In this document: in pieces, positions 10,943 through 22,378 of the stretch
Layout of the letters: each line of letters begins with the position of its first letter
Position numbering within the stretch: the first letter of the stretch is position 1
Program-made: the position numbers and the translations under genes
Notes under the pieces: model-generated
What the model saw: the letters and a program-made list of their open reading frames with translations, nothing else
The model's database searches: none
What the model was told of the DNA's origin: nothing
From: Ilyonectria destructans
Lineage: Eukaryota; Ascomycota; Sordariomycetes; Hypocreales; Nectriaceae
Assembly: GCA_020740775.1 (NCBI GenBank)
Contig: JAHEWK010000029.1
Location: 1-64,000 of the forward strand
Reading direction: 5' to 3'
DNA length: 64,000 bases

Positions 10943-11348
10943 TGTAAATATCGCGAGATATGTCAAACTATTTCAAATGTCAAAGAAGAGGTAGAATTGA
11001 CTCCGTAAGTGAGTGTCAGACAATTGGCTCCACAGGGGTCATTGATAGCACCAGTCGATTGATGAGAATTATCTAAAGAACAAAGGAAATTGAAGAGCTA
11101 TGTGTTCGGGCGCAGCTATTTGAGCTCACGCCGTTAGGATTGGAACCCCGGCCGCGTCGAAACGGATGTGAAACAAGATATACGGCCCCAAGATAAAAGC
11201 AACGTTTCGCATCCGGTTGCACGACTCCGCAGAGCATGGTGAAAACTGGTGGTGGCATGCGACAATGAGGGATTAATCTGATATCTGATTCATGAAGAGC
11301 CTCAACGCCCTTGACCCAAGAGGGCATAGTAGGCGGGGTATGAGGGTC

Positions 11349-11391
11349 GGTTCCGCTTTGCCAAGACTATGAATTTCTCGAGTTTCTACGG
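11349..11391. repeat. pogo-2 terminal inverted repeat (right)
   Basis: 43 bp ending in TTTCTACGG, followed by the TA target site and directly by Copia integrase-coding sequence. Confidence 0.92.
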
Positions 11392-13965
11392 TAGGTGGCT
11401 ATACCTCACAGATGTTGCTTACCTGCCGATCAACTGGTTACATTTGGGATTACTACCTTACATCTCGGACAACGGAGGCTATTATTGCAGTCTTCAAATC
11501 CTTCCTCAAACACCTAGAAGTTCAAAACAACATTAAGGTCAAAGTCATCGAATGCGACAATGAAATCACAGAGGTCAAACCACAAGTCGGAAATTTCCTA
11601 CGGAATAGAGCCATCGTTATCGAGCCCTCGGCACCCTATAGCCAAGCCCAAAACGGCGGCGCCGAACGCTCAGGGGGTGTGATTAAGGATAAGGAAAGAG
11701 CTATGCGAACAGGTGCCAAGCTCCCTCATCAGCTATGGCCAGAAATCGGCAGAACGGCAGTTTATCTATATAACCGAACGCCAAACTACAAATCAGGCTG
11801 GAAAACACCATACGATCAATTACAAACTGCGATAGCTAGAGCTGGAGGAATTCCACAATCAACAAAACAGCCCGACCAAACACATCTAAGAGCATTTGGC
11901 TGCAAGGCCTACGCCACGACCCCCGAGGCACAACAAAAATTCAACCGCAAGATGCGGCTCAAGCCGAAAGGATGGATCGGCTTCCTAGTCGGATATAGAT
12001 CCTCAAACATCTACAGGATCTGGGTCCCTACAATCAACCGAATAGTGAGCACCCGAGACGTCATTTTTAATGAAGACAAGGGCTGCAACGGAGACTGGGA
12101 AAACTTCAAGGACGACCTCTTGGAGGCAGACCTAGAAGAAATCGCACGAATTGCATCCCTTCAACAAGACGAACCGATTGATCAGTTAGAGACTGAAGAC
12201 TGCATTGAGGTGGATTTTCCTGAAGAGGAAGACTCAAATGAACTCACAGGAGATCGTCTTATAGTAGCGATTGATGAAATCTCGCAGGCAAAAAGGGCAG
12301 AATATGAAGACTTCCTCACGCCTCCAGATACACCGCCGTCTGCCCTACTCGCACAATTACCTCAAAATGTGTTAGAACAAGGGAATAAAACGATCACGTG
12401 GCAGGCAGCTTTTCTAGCTGGAACCAAATCTCCTCTGCAAATCTCAACAGAACGGAAGATCCGTCAAGGGGTAAAGGTGCATAGAAATGCACTACCTCCA
12501 GCACCAATAAAGCATCAAGATCTCATAGAACATCCATTAGGAAATCTCTTCCAGAAGGCTGAAGAAATTCATCTTCAAAGTCATAAGGAAATGAGGTCAT
12601 GGACTGAGATCCGAGCCAAGGACCCTCGAGCATCTGATCAACAGGTCCTAGGCTGTATGTGGGTGTACGTCTATAAAACAGACAAACACGGTTACTTTCA
12701 GAAATGCAAGGCCCGACTAGTGGTTCGAGGAGACCAACAAGCAAAAGGGCAGCTTCAAGACACATACGCAGCAACCCTAGCCGGAAGGTCCTTCCGGACC
12801 TTAATAGCTATTGCAGCAAAATTTGATCTAGAAATGATCCAATACGATGTGGTCAACGCATTCGTACATGCCCCAATTGATCAAGACATCTTCATGCAGA
12901 TGCCTCTAGGCTATAAGAAGGCAGGAACTATCCTAAAGCTTAACAAAGCTCTGTACGGACTGAGAGTCTCCCCATTACTGTGGCAGAAGGAGCTTTCTAG
13001 GACCCTCTTAGAGCTGGGCTACAAGCCAGTTCCACACGAGCCTTGCTGCTTCAGAAAAGAAGGAATCCTCTTCTTCGTATATGTCGATGATGTCATTCTG
13101 GCCTACAGGAAAACACAAGAAAACAAAGCTAAGGACCTGATCAGACAACTCCAATTGAGATACAAACTAACAGGCGGCAACCCCGTACAATGGTTCCTTG
13201 GAATGGAAGTCATACGGGACCGACCTACGAGGAAGATCTGGCTATCCCAAGCAGCCTATATTGAGAAAATTGCAAACCTAGCTAATAAAGGAACAGCTAC
13301 AGTACCAATGACTCAGTTAGAGCTACGGCCTGCAACAGGGCTAGCAACCCCAACAGAAATTCAACGATACCAACGCAAGATCGGATCAATCCTCTATATC
13401 GCAGTAAACACCCGACCCGACATAGCCTTTGCCATCTCCAGATTGGCCAGATTCCTCACCAATCCAAGTCAAATACACCAAGAAGCGGCTGACCGCGTCA
13501 TCCACTACCTCACACACACAAAGAACCTAGCCCTATCCTTCGGAGGGCCCGGCGGTCTCAGCATTGCTAGCGATGCCTCTTTTGCCGACAACACAACTGA
13601 TCGGAAGAGCTCGCAGGCATATACCATCAAGCTGTTCAACGGACTGATCGGATGGAGAGCCAGCAAACAAGGCACGGTCACAACATCAACAACAGAAGCA
13701 GAGCTCCTAGCCCTAGCATAGGCAGCTAAGGAATCTCTCTTTGTGAGCCGACTGCTCAAGGAGCTGACAGTTCAACTGGATGACTTGACTATCCAGATTG
13801 ACTGCGATAACACTCAGACTATCAACCTCGTGACGGCTGAGATAGCTACTTTGAGGACCAAATTGCGGCATGTTGATATCCACAATCACTGGCTCAGACA
13901 GGAGGTTCAAAGAGGGAAAATTCAAGTCAAATACGTAAAATCAACAGACATAGTCGCAGATGGCC
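11392..13965 (+). mobile_element. 3' fragment of a Ty1/Copia retrotransposon
   Basis: Only the pol part from mid-integrase to the end of RNase H remains; gag, protease, the first integrase Asp and both LTRs are missing. The left edge coincides with the pogo-2 target site. The right edge is a sharp junction with an inverted kinesin gene around 13966. It is therefore a truncated copy bounded by rearrangements, not by its own termini. Confidence 0.85.
11394..13965 (+). pseudogene. Copia polyprotein fragment (integrase C-half, reverse transcriptase, RNase H)
   Basis: The frame opens directly at the pogo-2 edge (GGYTSQMLLTCRSTGYIWDY). It contains the integrase glutamate block PYSQAQNGGAERSGG and LWPEIGRTAVYLYNRTP. 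Reverse transcriptase follows, with GCMWVYVYKTD, YDVVNAFVHAPI, QMPLGYKKAG, LNKALYGLR and the active site YVDDVILAY. RNase H has SIASDASFAD, SSTEAE-like STTEAELLALA, DCDNTQTINL and VKSTDIVADGL. One in-frame TAG at 13719-13721 lies in LALA*AAKE, consistent with CAG to TAG. After the stop the same frame continues to about 13965, where homology ends and kinesin sequence begins. Confidence 0.88.
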
Positions 13966-14768
13966 TGGGCAGTGCTCTCGCGAACCGTATCGCCAGTGAT
14001 CTGCGTCAGCTTGACGCGCAGGATGGCATGGCTGCGGCTGCTGTGCGTGTTAAGCTTCGTCGCCGTCGTGGCGCGATTGTTGTTCGCCTCGATATACAGC
14101 TTCTCAAAACCCCTCAGGTCCTCACACGCCCGCTCCGACAGTCCAGCCACGATCGTCTTGCCGTTGGCCTCAGCCCGCAGCGGCAGTCCCGTGGGCGTAC
14201 GCTTCTCGGAAGGCTCGAGAAGGTCAAAGACCTTGTCGTTGTAGATCTCGTAGTAGGATAGGACGACCCGGACCGTAGTCTTGCCGCCCGAGCCCCTCAT
14301 GATCTTCTTGATCCTGCGGAACACGCCGCTGAGCAGCCGGGGAATCACCCCGCGATCTGCCAGCTCGAGGCCGCCGCGCATCGTGTGCGTCTTGCCCGTG
14401 CCGGTAACACCGTACGCGAAGATGGTGACATCGTAGCCCTGGAACAGCAGGTTGAGATATGGGGCGACTGGATGGTTGGGGCGATCGAGTTAGCACAAGA
14501 CAGGTTTCAAGACGCGTCGGTCCAGGATAGCCAATGGATTTTTCTTTGGCGGCTTACCTTCGGACGCGTACAGGGCCTCCTGAGAGACGGATTGGTCATA
14601 GACGCCGTTGAAGGCAAACGAAAACTCCTCGCCGTAGTTCTTGGGGTTCGGGATCTTGACGATGGTGGCGGGCAAGCCGGGCTCCGTGCTCTCGGCCCGC
14701 ACGACGATGTCCTTGTCCAGCTCCTTTTCGAGCAGCGGACGTATCCTGGCAACGACGCGTACCGACAT
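13966..14768 (-). pseudogene. Kinesin motor domain gene, truncated by Copia junction
   Basis: Microtubule motor ATPase, N-terminal motor part only. Exon 1 (14768-14558) begins MSVRVVARIRPLLEKEL. A 90-nt GT-AG intron (14557-14468) follows. Exon 2 starts VAPYLNLLFQGYDVTIFAYG and contains the P-loop GVTGTGKTHTM, the YYEIYNDKVFDLLEP block and the switch I motif NTHSSRSHAIL. The frame breaks off at TVREST just before the switch II DLAGSE motif that every kinesin needs. Downstream sequence is Copia RNase H in inverted orientation. A 5'-leader intron is likely (GTGAGT near 14845 to TTCAG near 14775). Without switch II, neck and tail, the product cannot be a motor. Confident in family; subfamily not assigned. 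Confidence 0.88.
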
Positions 14769-15701
14769 GACTTTGCTGAATTCCAATTAGCCCCGACGAG
14801 AGAGGGGAAAAAAGGTATGCCACCACGAAAGCCTTCCAACTCACCGAAATGAAATCTATGCTGCCACGTTAGCACATTAACACACCACGCGAACTGCAAT
14901 AAGTCGATTGACGGTTGTTCTGGTATACACATTCAATGGGCGAGGATCGTTTTGGTGGTGGGGCGGGAGGCAAAGCAAAGCTCCACCTGCGGGAGAAAAC
15001 AAGTGATGCGATTCGTGGGAAACAGCAAATGGGGGCACTCTAGGCCAGGCGGTGCCTAGGAATGGGCTGTTAAGCATCAATTGAGGTTAATGAAGGCGGC
15101 GTGACGTTAATTGCGGCTGCATTTGACTGCATATTTGGCGACCGACGTCATCGAAACAGCCAATGAAAGGAAGCAGTGTCTGCATTTTGCTGGATGATGG
15201 AACAATGCGGACCATGGTTCTGCTGCGTGGATGAGCCCGTCGGCAGAAAGTGTCATCTCGAAGCGCTGGCGGATGTCGGTTCTAGCTTCGGATCTTGCCG
15301 AGCCACGCCATCTCGCTTAGGCCCAGTGATGAGTGTAAGATCTGCTCAACTTTCATTCGTCCTTCGCCATCGCCAGCTGTGCAACAGTGCTTGCGCTCCA
15401 GGCGATAATGAACAAAGAGAGACGAATCCATCGGATCGCCTAATGGAAAAGGCCCACATCTTCCGAAAATGCCGAGTCTTCCTGCCTACCCTATACACCT
15501 CTCCAGTTGCGGCTTGCTTCTCGATGATTGACATCAATGGGCTGGTCGGGGATGTAAGAATTGTAATAGAAAAGTGCATAATTCAGCTATCTTTGCCTGT
15601 TTTCCATGTATTTTAGCCAAGTCCAATTCGACAACTATTGTCCTTGTCCAAATTTGGAGATGCATACCCGGCTGGACTGTTGTCTAAATATACATAATCC
15701 G
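14769..15701. other. Intergenic, 5' side of the kinesin remnant
   Basis: Contains the presumed 5' leader of the kinesin gene and then about 800 bp with only short unconserved ORFs. No promoter element or RNA gene stands out. It also serves as the 3' flank of the Zn2Cys6 regulator. Confidence 0.5.
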
Positions 15702-17823
15702 CTACGGAATCTCAATAAAGTCAGTGCTCCAGCCTCGCTTCCCTTTCGAATAAATCTCCACGCAAAACCCACTAGACTGACCTCCAGCGGGTCCCGAATC
15801 TCGATCCTCATCTAAATCCACCATCCGCGTCTTGATAATGGTCCAACCTGGTCTCAAGTTCTGGCTATACTCTCCGTCCAAGTACGCCAACAGCCTCTGA
15901 ACACGATCAATATCCCAAATTCCTTCTCTCGCGTCAGATAGCGATGCTGTCCACTTCTTGATCCAATCTGCCATGATGGTTTCAGATATGTGGTAGGCGT
16001 TGATCATGGCCGGGAGAATTCCGTGGCCATATTGGTTGACGATGGCGCAGAGGTTTTGTGGTAGACCTTGTGCAATGCGACAAACTTTTCGCAGTATGGC
16101 TGTGTGTGCGGCGGGAGTGAGTTGTCGCTGCTTCGCGGGAGAGTACATCATGTCGAGTCGTAGTATCGAGACAAGGTAATGTGCAAAGTTTGTGCCCGCT
16201 CGGACAGGCTCGTGGGAAGTGAGGATTGTGCACGGTTTAATGTCGACATCAGCCCCTCCAGCGGGCTGTTCGTCATCGAAAGCAGGGACGTCTTCTGGCG
16301 GTAGGCTCTCTCTCCATTGCTCCAGTTCCATCTTCAGTCTATCAACGCGCTCGTCCCATCGTTCGTCAGGTCGAGGATTGGACCGCCACTCTTCCTCGAG
16401 CTCGTAAACTCTCGGCATAATGTAATGAAGTCGGTCATATGGTATGCTTGAGTTTCTAAGCGACTGGATGAGGGACACGGCAAATTCGGAGGTTGCAACT
16501 CGTTTCTGGACTACATGTGTACGATTATAGATATCCAGCAAAGCCGAAATTCTAGAAAAGGCGCGCACCAAGGACTCGCCGACGTTGGTTGCCAGTATGA
16601 GACTTAGATTTGACGACAAGAAGTCAATCGCGGCGCGGCTGTGGATATACCACAACCTCATCTGGCCCCTTTGAAGTTCATAATAGGCCAGGAATAACAC
16701 GGTACTAAGCCAAGACACTGCCATCTCACCCTTCTCTGGGTCCTGTAGATTATTCGGTGTAGCGGCGACCGTATCTTCATCATCAACGTGGATTTTGCCG
16801 ATGATGCCTAGAGCAGTGACAAAGTGCTCAAGGGCATGGATCTTGGCTTGGCGACGTAGTTGGGGTCCGACCTCACAATATGCGACTTTGATCGCGGATA
16901 GTGCCAATGCGGCATGATAAACCGATTGGTCCAGATAGCAAGCATCGGTGAGGTCGTTGAGGTACAAAATTGAAAGGACTCCATAGGGTGAAGTGTCTCG
17001 TAAATGGTGGTAGTAAAGCATGTCTTCGGGAAACTTCATGCTCTGTAAGAGACCCCGAGGTATGATTGGAGCAGTTCTGATGCCTTTAAATATTTGTGTT
17101 ACGGTTTGATCGTTGTGGTAGTCGCTACGTGGCGTGATTGAGGTATGTACAAGGTTCGAAGCATCTGGCATAAAGGTGGAAGGGGTATCTTGGTTGGGAG
17201 AGATGACTGGCGGTATGAAGGATGAAGTATGGCCGATGACTTCATTGGCTGACGTGGCAGGGACAAAATTACGGTCCGGCACCAGCACTGTGGTCCAATT
17301 CGTTGTAGTAGTTGAAACCGGCAGTGAGGCTGTAGTATCCAGAGTCTGATGCGACTGACCGACATGGTAGGTCGGATTCTCAGCCTCGATGGCATCGCCT
17401 TCCGATTCCGGGGCCGAGGTTAGATCGGCGGCAAGATCGGGGTCGAGATATGTATCTACCGGACTCTGTTCACCAGAAGTGACCGAAGCAATATCGGTGG
17501 TATCATACTGCAACGAGGAATTTGCTGAGTCTGTCTGCCTCTGTTTCGACCGTGTACGTCGAGGAGAGTTTTGGTTGAACTTTTCCGTCTGGTCCTTGAA
17601 GATGATTCGTGGTGTATAACCGCCGCAAGGGAGACCCAGTCTGGTGCACTATAAGAAGAAAAGGGGATTAGTCCCTCAACCATACTTGAACTGCCGAAGC
17701 CGAACTCACTCTGTTACACTCTGGTTTTGTCTCATCGCACTTTAACCGCCGAGCCCTGCAGGTGACGCAGCCATTGCGGTTGCGGGTGCTGATATTACGT
17801 TGACGAGGCACACGGCTGGACAT
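15702..17823 (-). CDS. Zn2Cys6 transcription factor with fungal-specific regulatory domain (686 aa)
   Basis: Nuclear DNA-binding regulator. Exons are 17823-17710 and 17648-15702, joined across a 61-nt phase-0 intron (GTGAGT...TTATAG) that lies exactly inside the zinc cluster. The spliced cluster has six cysteines: CVTCRARRLKCDETKPEC then NRCTRLGLPC. The ATG at 17823 (MSSRVPRQRN) is the first in frame before the cluster; an earlier GTA-repeat-derived extension lacks support. The large second exon has a Ser/Thr-rich linker, then a Fungal_trans_2-like region (MLYYHHLRDTSPYGVLSILY, YHAALALSAIKVAYCEV, AVSWLSTVLFLAYYELQRG). Its C-terminus ends FIEIP. The gene is 430 bp downstream of an MFS transporter on the same strand; co-regulation of that transporter is an inference. 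Confidence 0.88.
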
Positions 17824-18253
17824 AACTGCACGTGGTCTGAGTTCGCGTAGATCGAAGTAGAAGAAGTGTACGAGGCGCGTTCCTGCCGTCCCTGCCGTCC
17901 CTGCCGTCAATGCTCCCTAGAGTGTCTGTCAGATTGTGAGATGAAGAAGAGGGGCTGTGATTCTCATCGTTAGAAATCGCCGGATACGGTAAGATCGAAC
18001 GAGCGGGGAACCCAGTCATGACGCGGGTTTTTTCAACGTCGGGATTTGAGCTAAGTCGGGTAAGGTAAAGGCCGATCTGAATTTGGATTTTCCTACGGCC
18101 TCTGAGGCCTTCAACCAGAGCACCGTGACCTGGTCAGTCGCCAGGGTCGCGCAAGCTGAAGGTCAGGTCAGATCAGATCAGATATTCATCAGTTATCTCT
18201 ATTTGTCTATTTGTCTATTGATCTATGTAATATGTGATTGATTTCGCCTTGTG

Positions 18254-19866
18254 TCAACCGCTCTCAATATCACTTTGTTCCGATACCAGCTCTGCCTTGA
18301 GCTTCTGGTAAAACACACTGCGTGCACGAATTACGTCTCCATACCGGATGAACACGAACGGAATGACACTCATAAGAAGTGCTACGAAGCCTAGGACACT
18401 CGTCGCCCATCCGACGCCAAGTGTAGTGTACATCGGCGCAGTGGCCAGAGGAAGACCAGCGGCAATCAGATTTCGCAAAGACGAGCCCGCTGCCATTGCA
18501 GAGGCAGAAAAGATGCCGTACGAGTCAGCCAAGTAGTTCGTCAAGGCAATGCTGATTAGCAATTCGGCGATACCAAATGGAACTCCGGACATGAACGGCA
18601 ATGCCCATGAGATATCAGGGCGTGCTGTCCAGCCGAGCCAAAACAGTGAAATGACGAATGCAAGGCCACCAATGCAGGCCAGGGGCAGTCGGCTATACTC
18701 GGTTTTCTGCGCCCAACTTCGACCGGACTGCTTGCATCTTTTGTAGTAGGCATCCCATAGTAGGAATATTACCAGCCCGAGAAGGACTCCCGCTATGATT
18801 GGGAGATACATCAAGCCAGTCATCTTGATCGACATTTCGTAGATGCCCTTGAAGACGATGGGGTATGTTTGAAAGTACATGAAGTAGACGCTGTATGCCA
18901 GGGCCATGTAGACGCTCGATGACGCCACGATGAGTTCGGTGAAGAGCATGTGGAGCGGACGAACAAGTATGAGACCGACCAAGTTGTTCCAATCTTTCGT
19001 GTCGAGTTCTATGGCGGCGTAAGTCTCGGGATTGCCCTGTCCAGTCTCTTGTACCGCTTTTCGGATTGCTCGTGCTCGCCGAGCAAGAATTACAGGACCA
19101 AAGGTTTCCGGCAAGAAGGCCAGTGGGAGCCAGGTGACACCAGCCAGAATGAGACCAACCCAGAAAGCCCATCGCCAAGAAACCTGAGAGACGTAGCCAG
19201 CGATTGTCGGGGCGACCAAAGGCGCGCAAGTGCTTGCCGCGAAGAAGTATGTGAGAACCCGTCCTCGCATAGCTAAATCGCTGTAGATGTCCGCTATAAT
19301 TCCAGCCCCGATGGCAGCTGGCGCGCTGGCAAATGTCCCCGATAATAACCGAAATACTAGCATCGACGTCCAATTCGAGGATAAAGCGCAGCCGAGGGTG
19401 AAGGCAGTGTAGCACACGAACGCAGCTTGAACTACGCGTCTGCGGCCATGAAGCTCGGAAAGAGGTGCGAAAAGAAGCGGTCCGAAGATGTATCCCACGA
19501 GAAACAATGAAATTGGAAGTGCTAGCTCCGGGTTTCCTGGTGCGTTGCTAACACCAAAGTCGGCGGCCATGGACGACATTGCGTTACCTGGCAATGATGA
19601 AGCAAGGGTGCTGTTGAATAGGGACAGCGTCGTGGTGAACACGACGAAGTGTTTCCTCCTCTAATTCAGAGCTGTCAGTGATCATACGGCTCGAGTTAAA
19701 GCAAGGTTTGTTGACTTACCTTTGACCAGCAGTATGGATTCTCGGGGTCACCGTTCTCAAATGTTATGACGACTCTGGTCGTTTCTTTTGGCCCGACTGA
19801 TATGCTCTTTTGCTCCTCACGCAGTTCTGCCATGGCAATCGGCGGCGGCGGCTTTGAGACGTCCAT
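18254..19866 (-). CDS. MFS transporter, DHA1 drug/polyamine:H+ antiporter type (517 aa)
   Basis: Plasma-membrane proton antiporter by family. Exons 19866-19720 and 19660-18254 join across a 59-nt GTAAGT-TTAG intron, giving WSK|RRKHFVVF. The soluble N-terminus (MDVSKPPPPIAMAELREEQ) ends in ENPYCWSK, the usual pre-TM1 motif of this group. Then come hydrophobic segments consistent with 12 helices, the loop 2-3 motif SELHGRRRV, a TM5 antiporter-like zone APTIAGYVSQVSWRW, and the central-loop PETFGPVILARRARAIRK. The tail is short and charged (ELVSEQSDIESG). The ATG at 19866 was chosen since upstream in-frame starts are TTG. Substrate is unknown; Tpo- and Flr-like pumps share these motifs. Confidence 0.87.
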
Positions 19867-20825
19867 GATGAATCGTGGCCAATGTACGGCTGGTCGATTT
19901 GAAGTAGAGATTGCCAATGCTCTTAAACTCAGATCTGGAAACGGGCTTGACCACAGTATTAGAAGCCTATCACGATCATATGTATTTCTGAAGCTTGATT
20001 GCTAATGGAGCGAAATTGGGAGGGAACAAGACGAACACTTAACAAAGTCTTCTCGTTAGCCAAGCTTCTGCTCGTTCAAAATTTCCGTATATGGTGCTGG
20101 CAAGCGGTAAACCTTATGTGGATCCCGCCTCCTGTGCGGAGTCGTGGATCCGGGCTCTCGGTCGGTATTTTGCTTCTTAGATGTCAATTAGGTATTGGGT
20201 CGCGCTCTGGTTTGATTGTCCCTGGGTCGAGGTTCTTGTAATGAAGTGGTTGCTACCAAGTTTTCTCCATTGTCAGTGATATTGTAATGGCGAACTGCGC
20301 GATTATGCAATTAATTGCATTTTATACCAGTCTGTCAATGATATTGATTGGCTATTCCCAAGACGGAAAAATGGACACCCAATTCGTCCAAAAGGTTACG
20401 CTCGGGTTTACCGTAACGCAAATGCAGATTAAAACCTGGATACTGTCAGCCATGCTCTGTTAGCACCTTGCTGAATAATGTTTGTACGTTTTTCCCTGTT
20501 GGCGTGTGCGGCTGAAAGTTACTGAAATGCGCATCCGATTTCGGTCTTACCTGTGACGTGTAGGTGCGTGAGCTCGTTTCACTTGCCGTATACGGAAATA
20601 TTGAACGATGTGTCGAGTCAACTGCAAAGCTTTCAACGTAGGTTCTAGAACTCTTTAGGCGCTGTCTAATGCGTAATCCAATTTCAGCCAGAACATCGAC
20701 TGTCGGCAAGCCAGGCTTCCTTGTCTCGCCAAAAAAACCACCTGGCTTCACGGTCGGGCCGATACAATGGTCTGTCACATGACACCGACGCATACTAAAC
20801 TAGTATCTACGAAATCTTTCACAAG
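19867..20825. other. Shared upstream region of MFS transporter (minus) and acetyltransferase (plus)
   Basis: A bidirectional intergenic stretch of 959 bp. A minus-strand ORF of 115 codons (20446-20793) lies in it, but it has no recognisable domain and sits in the promoter of the next gene, so I do not call it a gene. GATCC-rich short repeats occur at 20119-20150. Confidence 0.5.
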
Positions 20826-21736
20826 ATGGGCGATGAAGGAAGCTTAATCCAACTGCGTTTGAGGACTCTAGAAATGCCGAAACCAAGGGTCAATATCATT
20901 CCGTGGGATCCCACGTCTCAGCCGCACATCGACCGCATGGTGGAGCAGCGGAGACAGTGTGGCTGGCATGAGAAACGAGTGCCGGTTGAGTGGAGGGATG
21001 CGCATTTGGCGGGAACAAAATGCGTATACTGGATTGTGAGTGAATTCTTGGAATCGGGACGTAGGCCATGAATTTGACAGTGATTCAGGTGTTCGAACAA
21101 GATGAGCCAACACGTGAGGAGTACAACAGAAAGCATGCCGAGGCATATCCCAAGGTCAGACCGCCTTCAGTAACAACGACTGAGATGGAGTTCTGATCAT
21201 CAGCAGGAGAAAGATGAGCTCGTTGACACAAGCGAGACGCTGCTGGGGAAACCTCGCACTCCAACACAAACTACCTTTCTTCCTGTCGGCCACATTGCGC
21301 TCAACATCCATGATCCACCATACTACACCAAACTTGGTCTGACTGTGCCTGAGCAAGGTTCATACTGGATCAAAAGTCTCTACATATCGTACATACTACA
21401 AGGTCTCGGCGTCGGTGGCGCTGCAATGAACATTGCAGAGCGCATCTGCATGGAAGAACCGCTCAACGCAAAGCACCTGCTTCTTGATACGGTGCATCAT
21501 GAAGATCAGCAGAACAAAGAGTATGCCATGGCAACTTATGGGGAGCTTTTCAAGGTATATGTCTCAGAGACTTTGTGCTACTCATAGCTGACTATGAGCA
21601 GGTCCCGACACAGGCGTGGTATGAGAGACGTGGATATAGGTTGATTGGCACTGTCGAAAACTTGTACATGGATCCAGATCCCAACGGAAAGGTATGGCCT
21701 TGCAGAACGGTGTTCCTCCAGAAGGATCTATTATAA
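20826..21736 (+). CDS. GNAT-family N-acetyltransferase (253 aa, four exons)
   Basis: Predicted acetyl-CoA-dependent acetyltransferase. Exons 20826-21035, 21089-21154, 21204-21554 and 21602-21736 join in frame (762 nt) across three GT-AG introns of about 50 nt. The second acceptor is an ambiguous CAGCAG, so one Gln may be absent. The acetyl-CoA motif is visible as SLYISYILQGLGVGGAAM, followed by AERIC; the C-terminal part has AWYERRGYRLIG, the typical beta5-alpha4 end of the fold. Read unspliced, the gene looks broken, but splicing restores a full protein. Substrate is not predictable. It is divergent from the MFS gene. Confidence 0.85.
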
Positions 21737-21910
21737 GTCACGACTCCATGCCGGCGCCCTTGTGTTTCAACACACAGCTCCCCCAGATACTTATCAACTA
21801 TTGTCTCCTCCCAGGAGTTCCGCCTCAAACACAGACTAGACTGGAATAAGAGTCCAGCGATTTTTCTGAGCCTCCACTGCAGGATTCACAGTTTATGCAC
21901 AATTGATTGG

Positions 21911-22378
21911 TCATTTTCGGGTTAAAAGAACAGAAATAGTATAAATCATAAAAGTAAACAACGTTTTTCTACCTGACCACCCTCTTATACTGTTCGAATC
22001 TGATACTCCTGGAATACCAGGGCCTGCCATTTCACATGCTTCCAAGAACATCATCAACGCACCACCAGTCACCTTCGCTATGTAGATGAGGGGTTGCGCA
22101 TGCCGCATATGGCGGTATCGCCATTGTTTACCGCAGACATCTTCTGCATGCTCAGACATGACTGTGTCGATGGGTTCATTGCCAAAGCGGTACTTGCACT
22201 TGGCGAAGTAGCTTCGATATTCAATCTGAAGCCCCCATGTCTTGGCTCTTTGTTTATACTGATCTACAACTTGACCAGGAAATACTAACTCGACGGCATC
22301 CATGGGGATCGACTTGCAAGAACGTGCCGGAAATAGGTCTTGGTACTTGATAGCGTCCTCGAAAGCTGTATCATGCAT
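21911..22378 (-). CDS. Hypothetical protein (155 codons, possibly a last exon)
   Basis: An ORF with four scattered cysteines and no domain I recognise (MHDTAFEDAIKYQDLFPARS ... ISVLLTRK). A possible GTGAGT...TGCAAAG intron sits just before the ATG (about 22420-22380), so an upstream exon may exist. It is convergent with the acetyltransferase gene. Composition looks coding, but there is no independent support; it could equally be chance. Confidence 0.3.
   Translation of the reverse strand: MHDTAFEDAIKYQDLFPARSCKSIPMDAVELVFPGQVVDQYKQRAKTWGLQIEYRSYFAKCKYRFGNEPIDTVMSEHAEDVCGKQWRYRHMRHAQPLIYIAKVTGGALMMFLEACEMAGPGIPGVSDSNSIRGWSGRKTLFTFMIYTISVLLTRK

Larger units (their letters stand above)
8899..11391 (-). 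mobile_element. Second pogo-type transposon (pogo-2), 2493 bp
   Basis: Perfect 43-bp terminal inverted repeats (8899-8941 and 11349-11391) begin CCGTAGAAACTCGAGAAATT and are flanked by TA on both sides (8897-8898 and 11392-11393). The TIRs and transposase are unrelated in sequence to pogo-1. The interior between the transposase start and the right TIR (10967-11348) has no supportable gene. The left flank is downstream of the ALDH pseudogene; the right flank is in the middle of a Copia polyprotein. Confidence 0.92.

Noticed and set aside
11125..11260. tRNA-like GGTTCCAATCC on the minus strand inside pogo-2
   Set aside because: No A-box or anticodon arm at the right distance; it is interior DNA of the transposon.
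20446..20793. Minus-strand ORF of 115 codons
   Set aside because: No domain, lies in the promoter of the acetyltransferase gene, composition not clearly coding.
21036..21601. Acetyltransferase as a pseudogene because its frame is broken
   Set aside because: Three ordinary GT-AG introns restore a complete 253-residue protein.
15702..21736. Secondary metabolite gene cluster
   Set aside because: A regulator, a transporter and an acetyltransferase are present, but there is no backbone enzyme (PKS, NRPS, terpene synthase).
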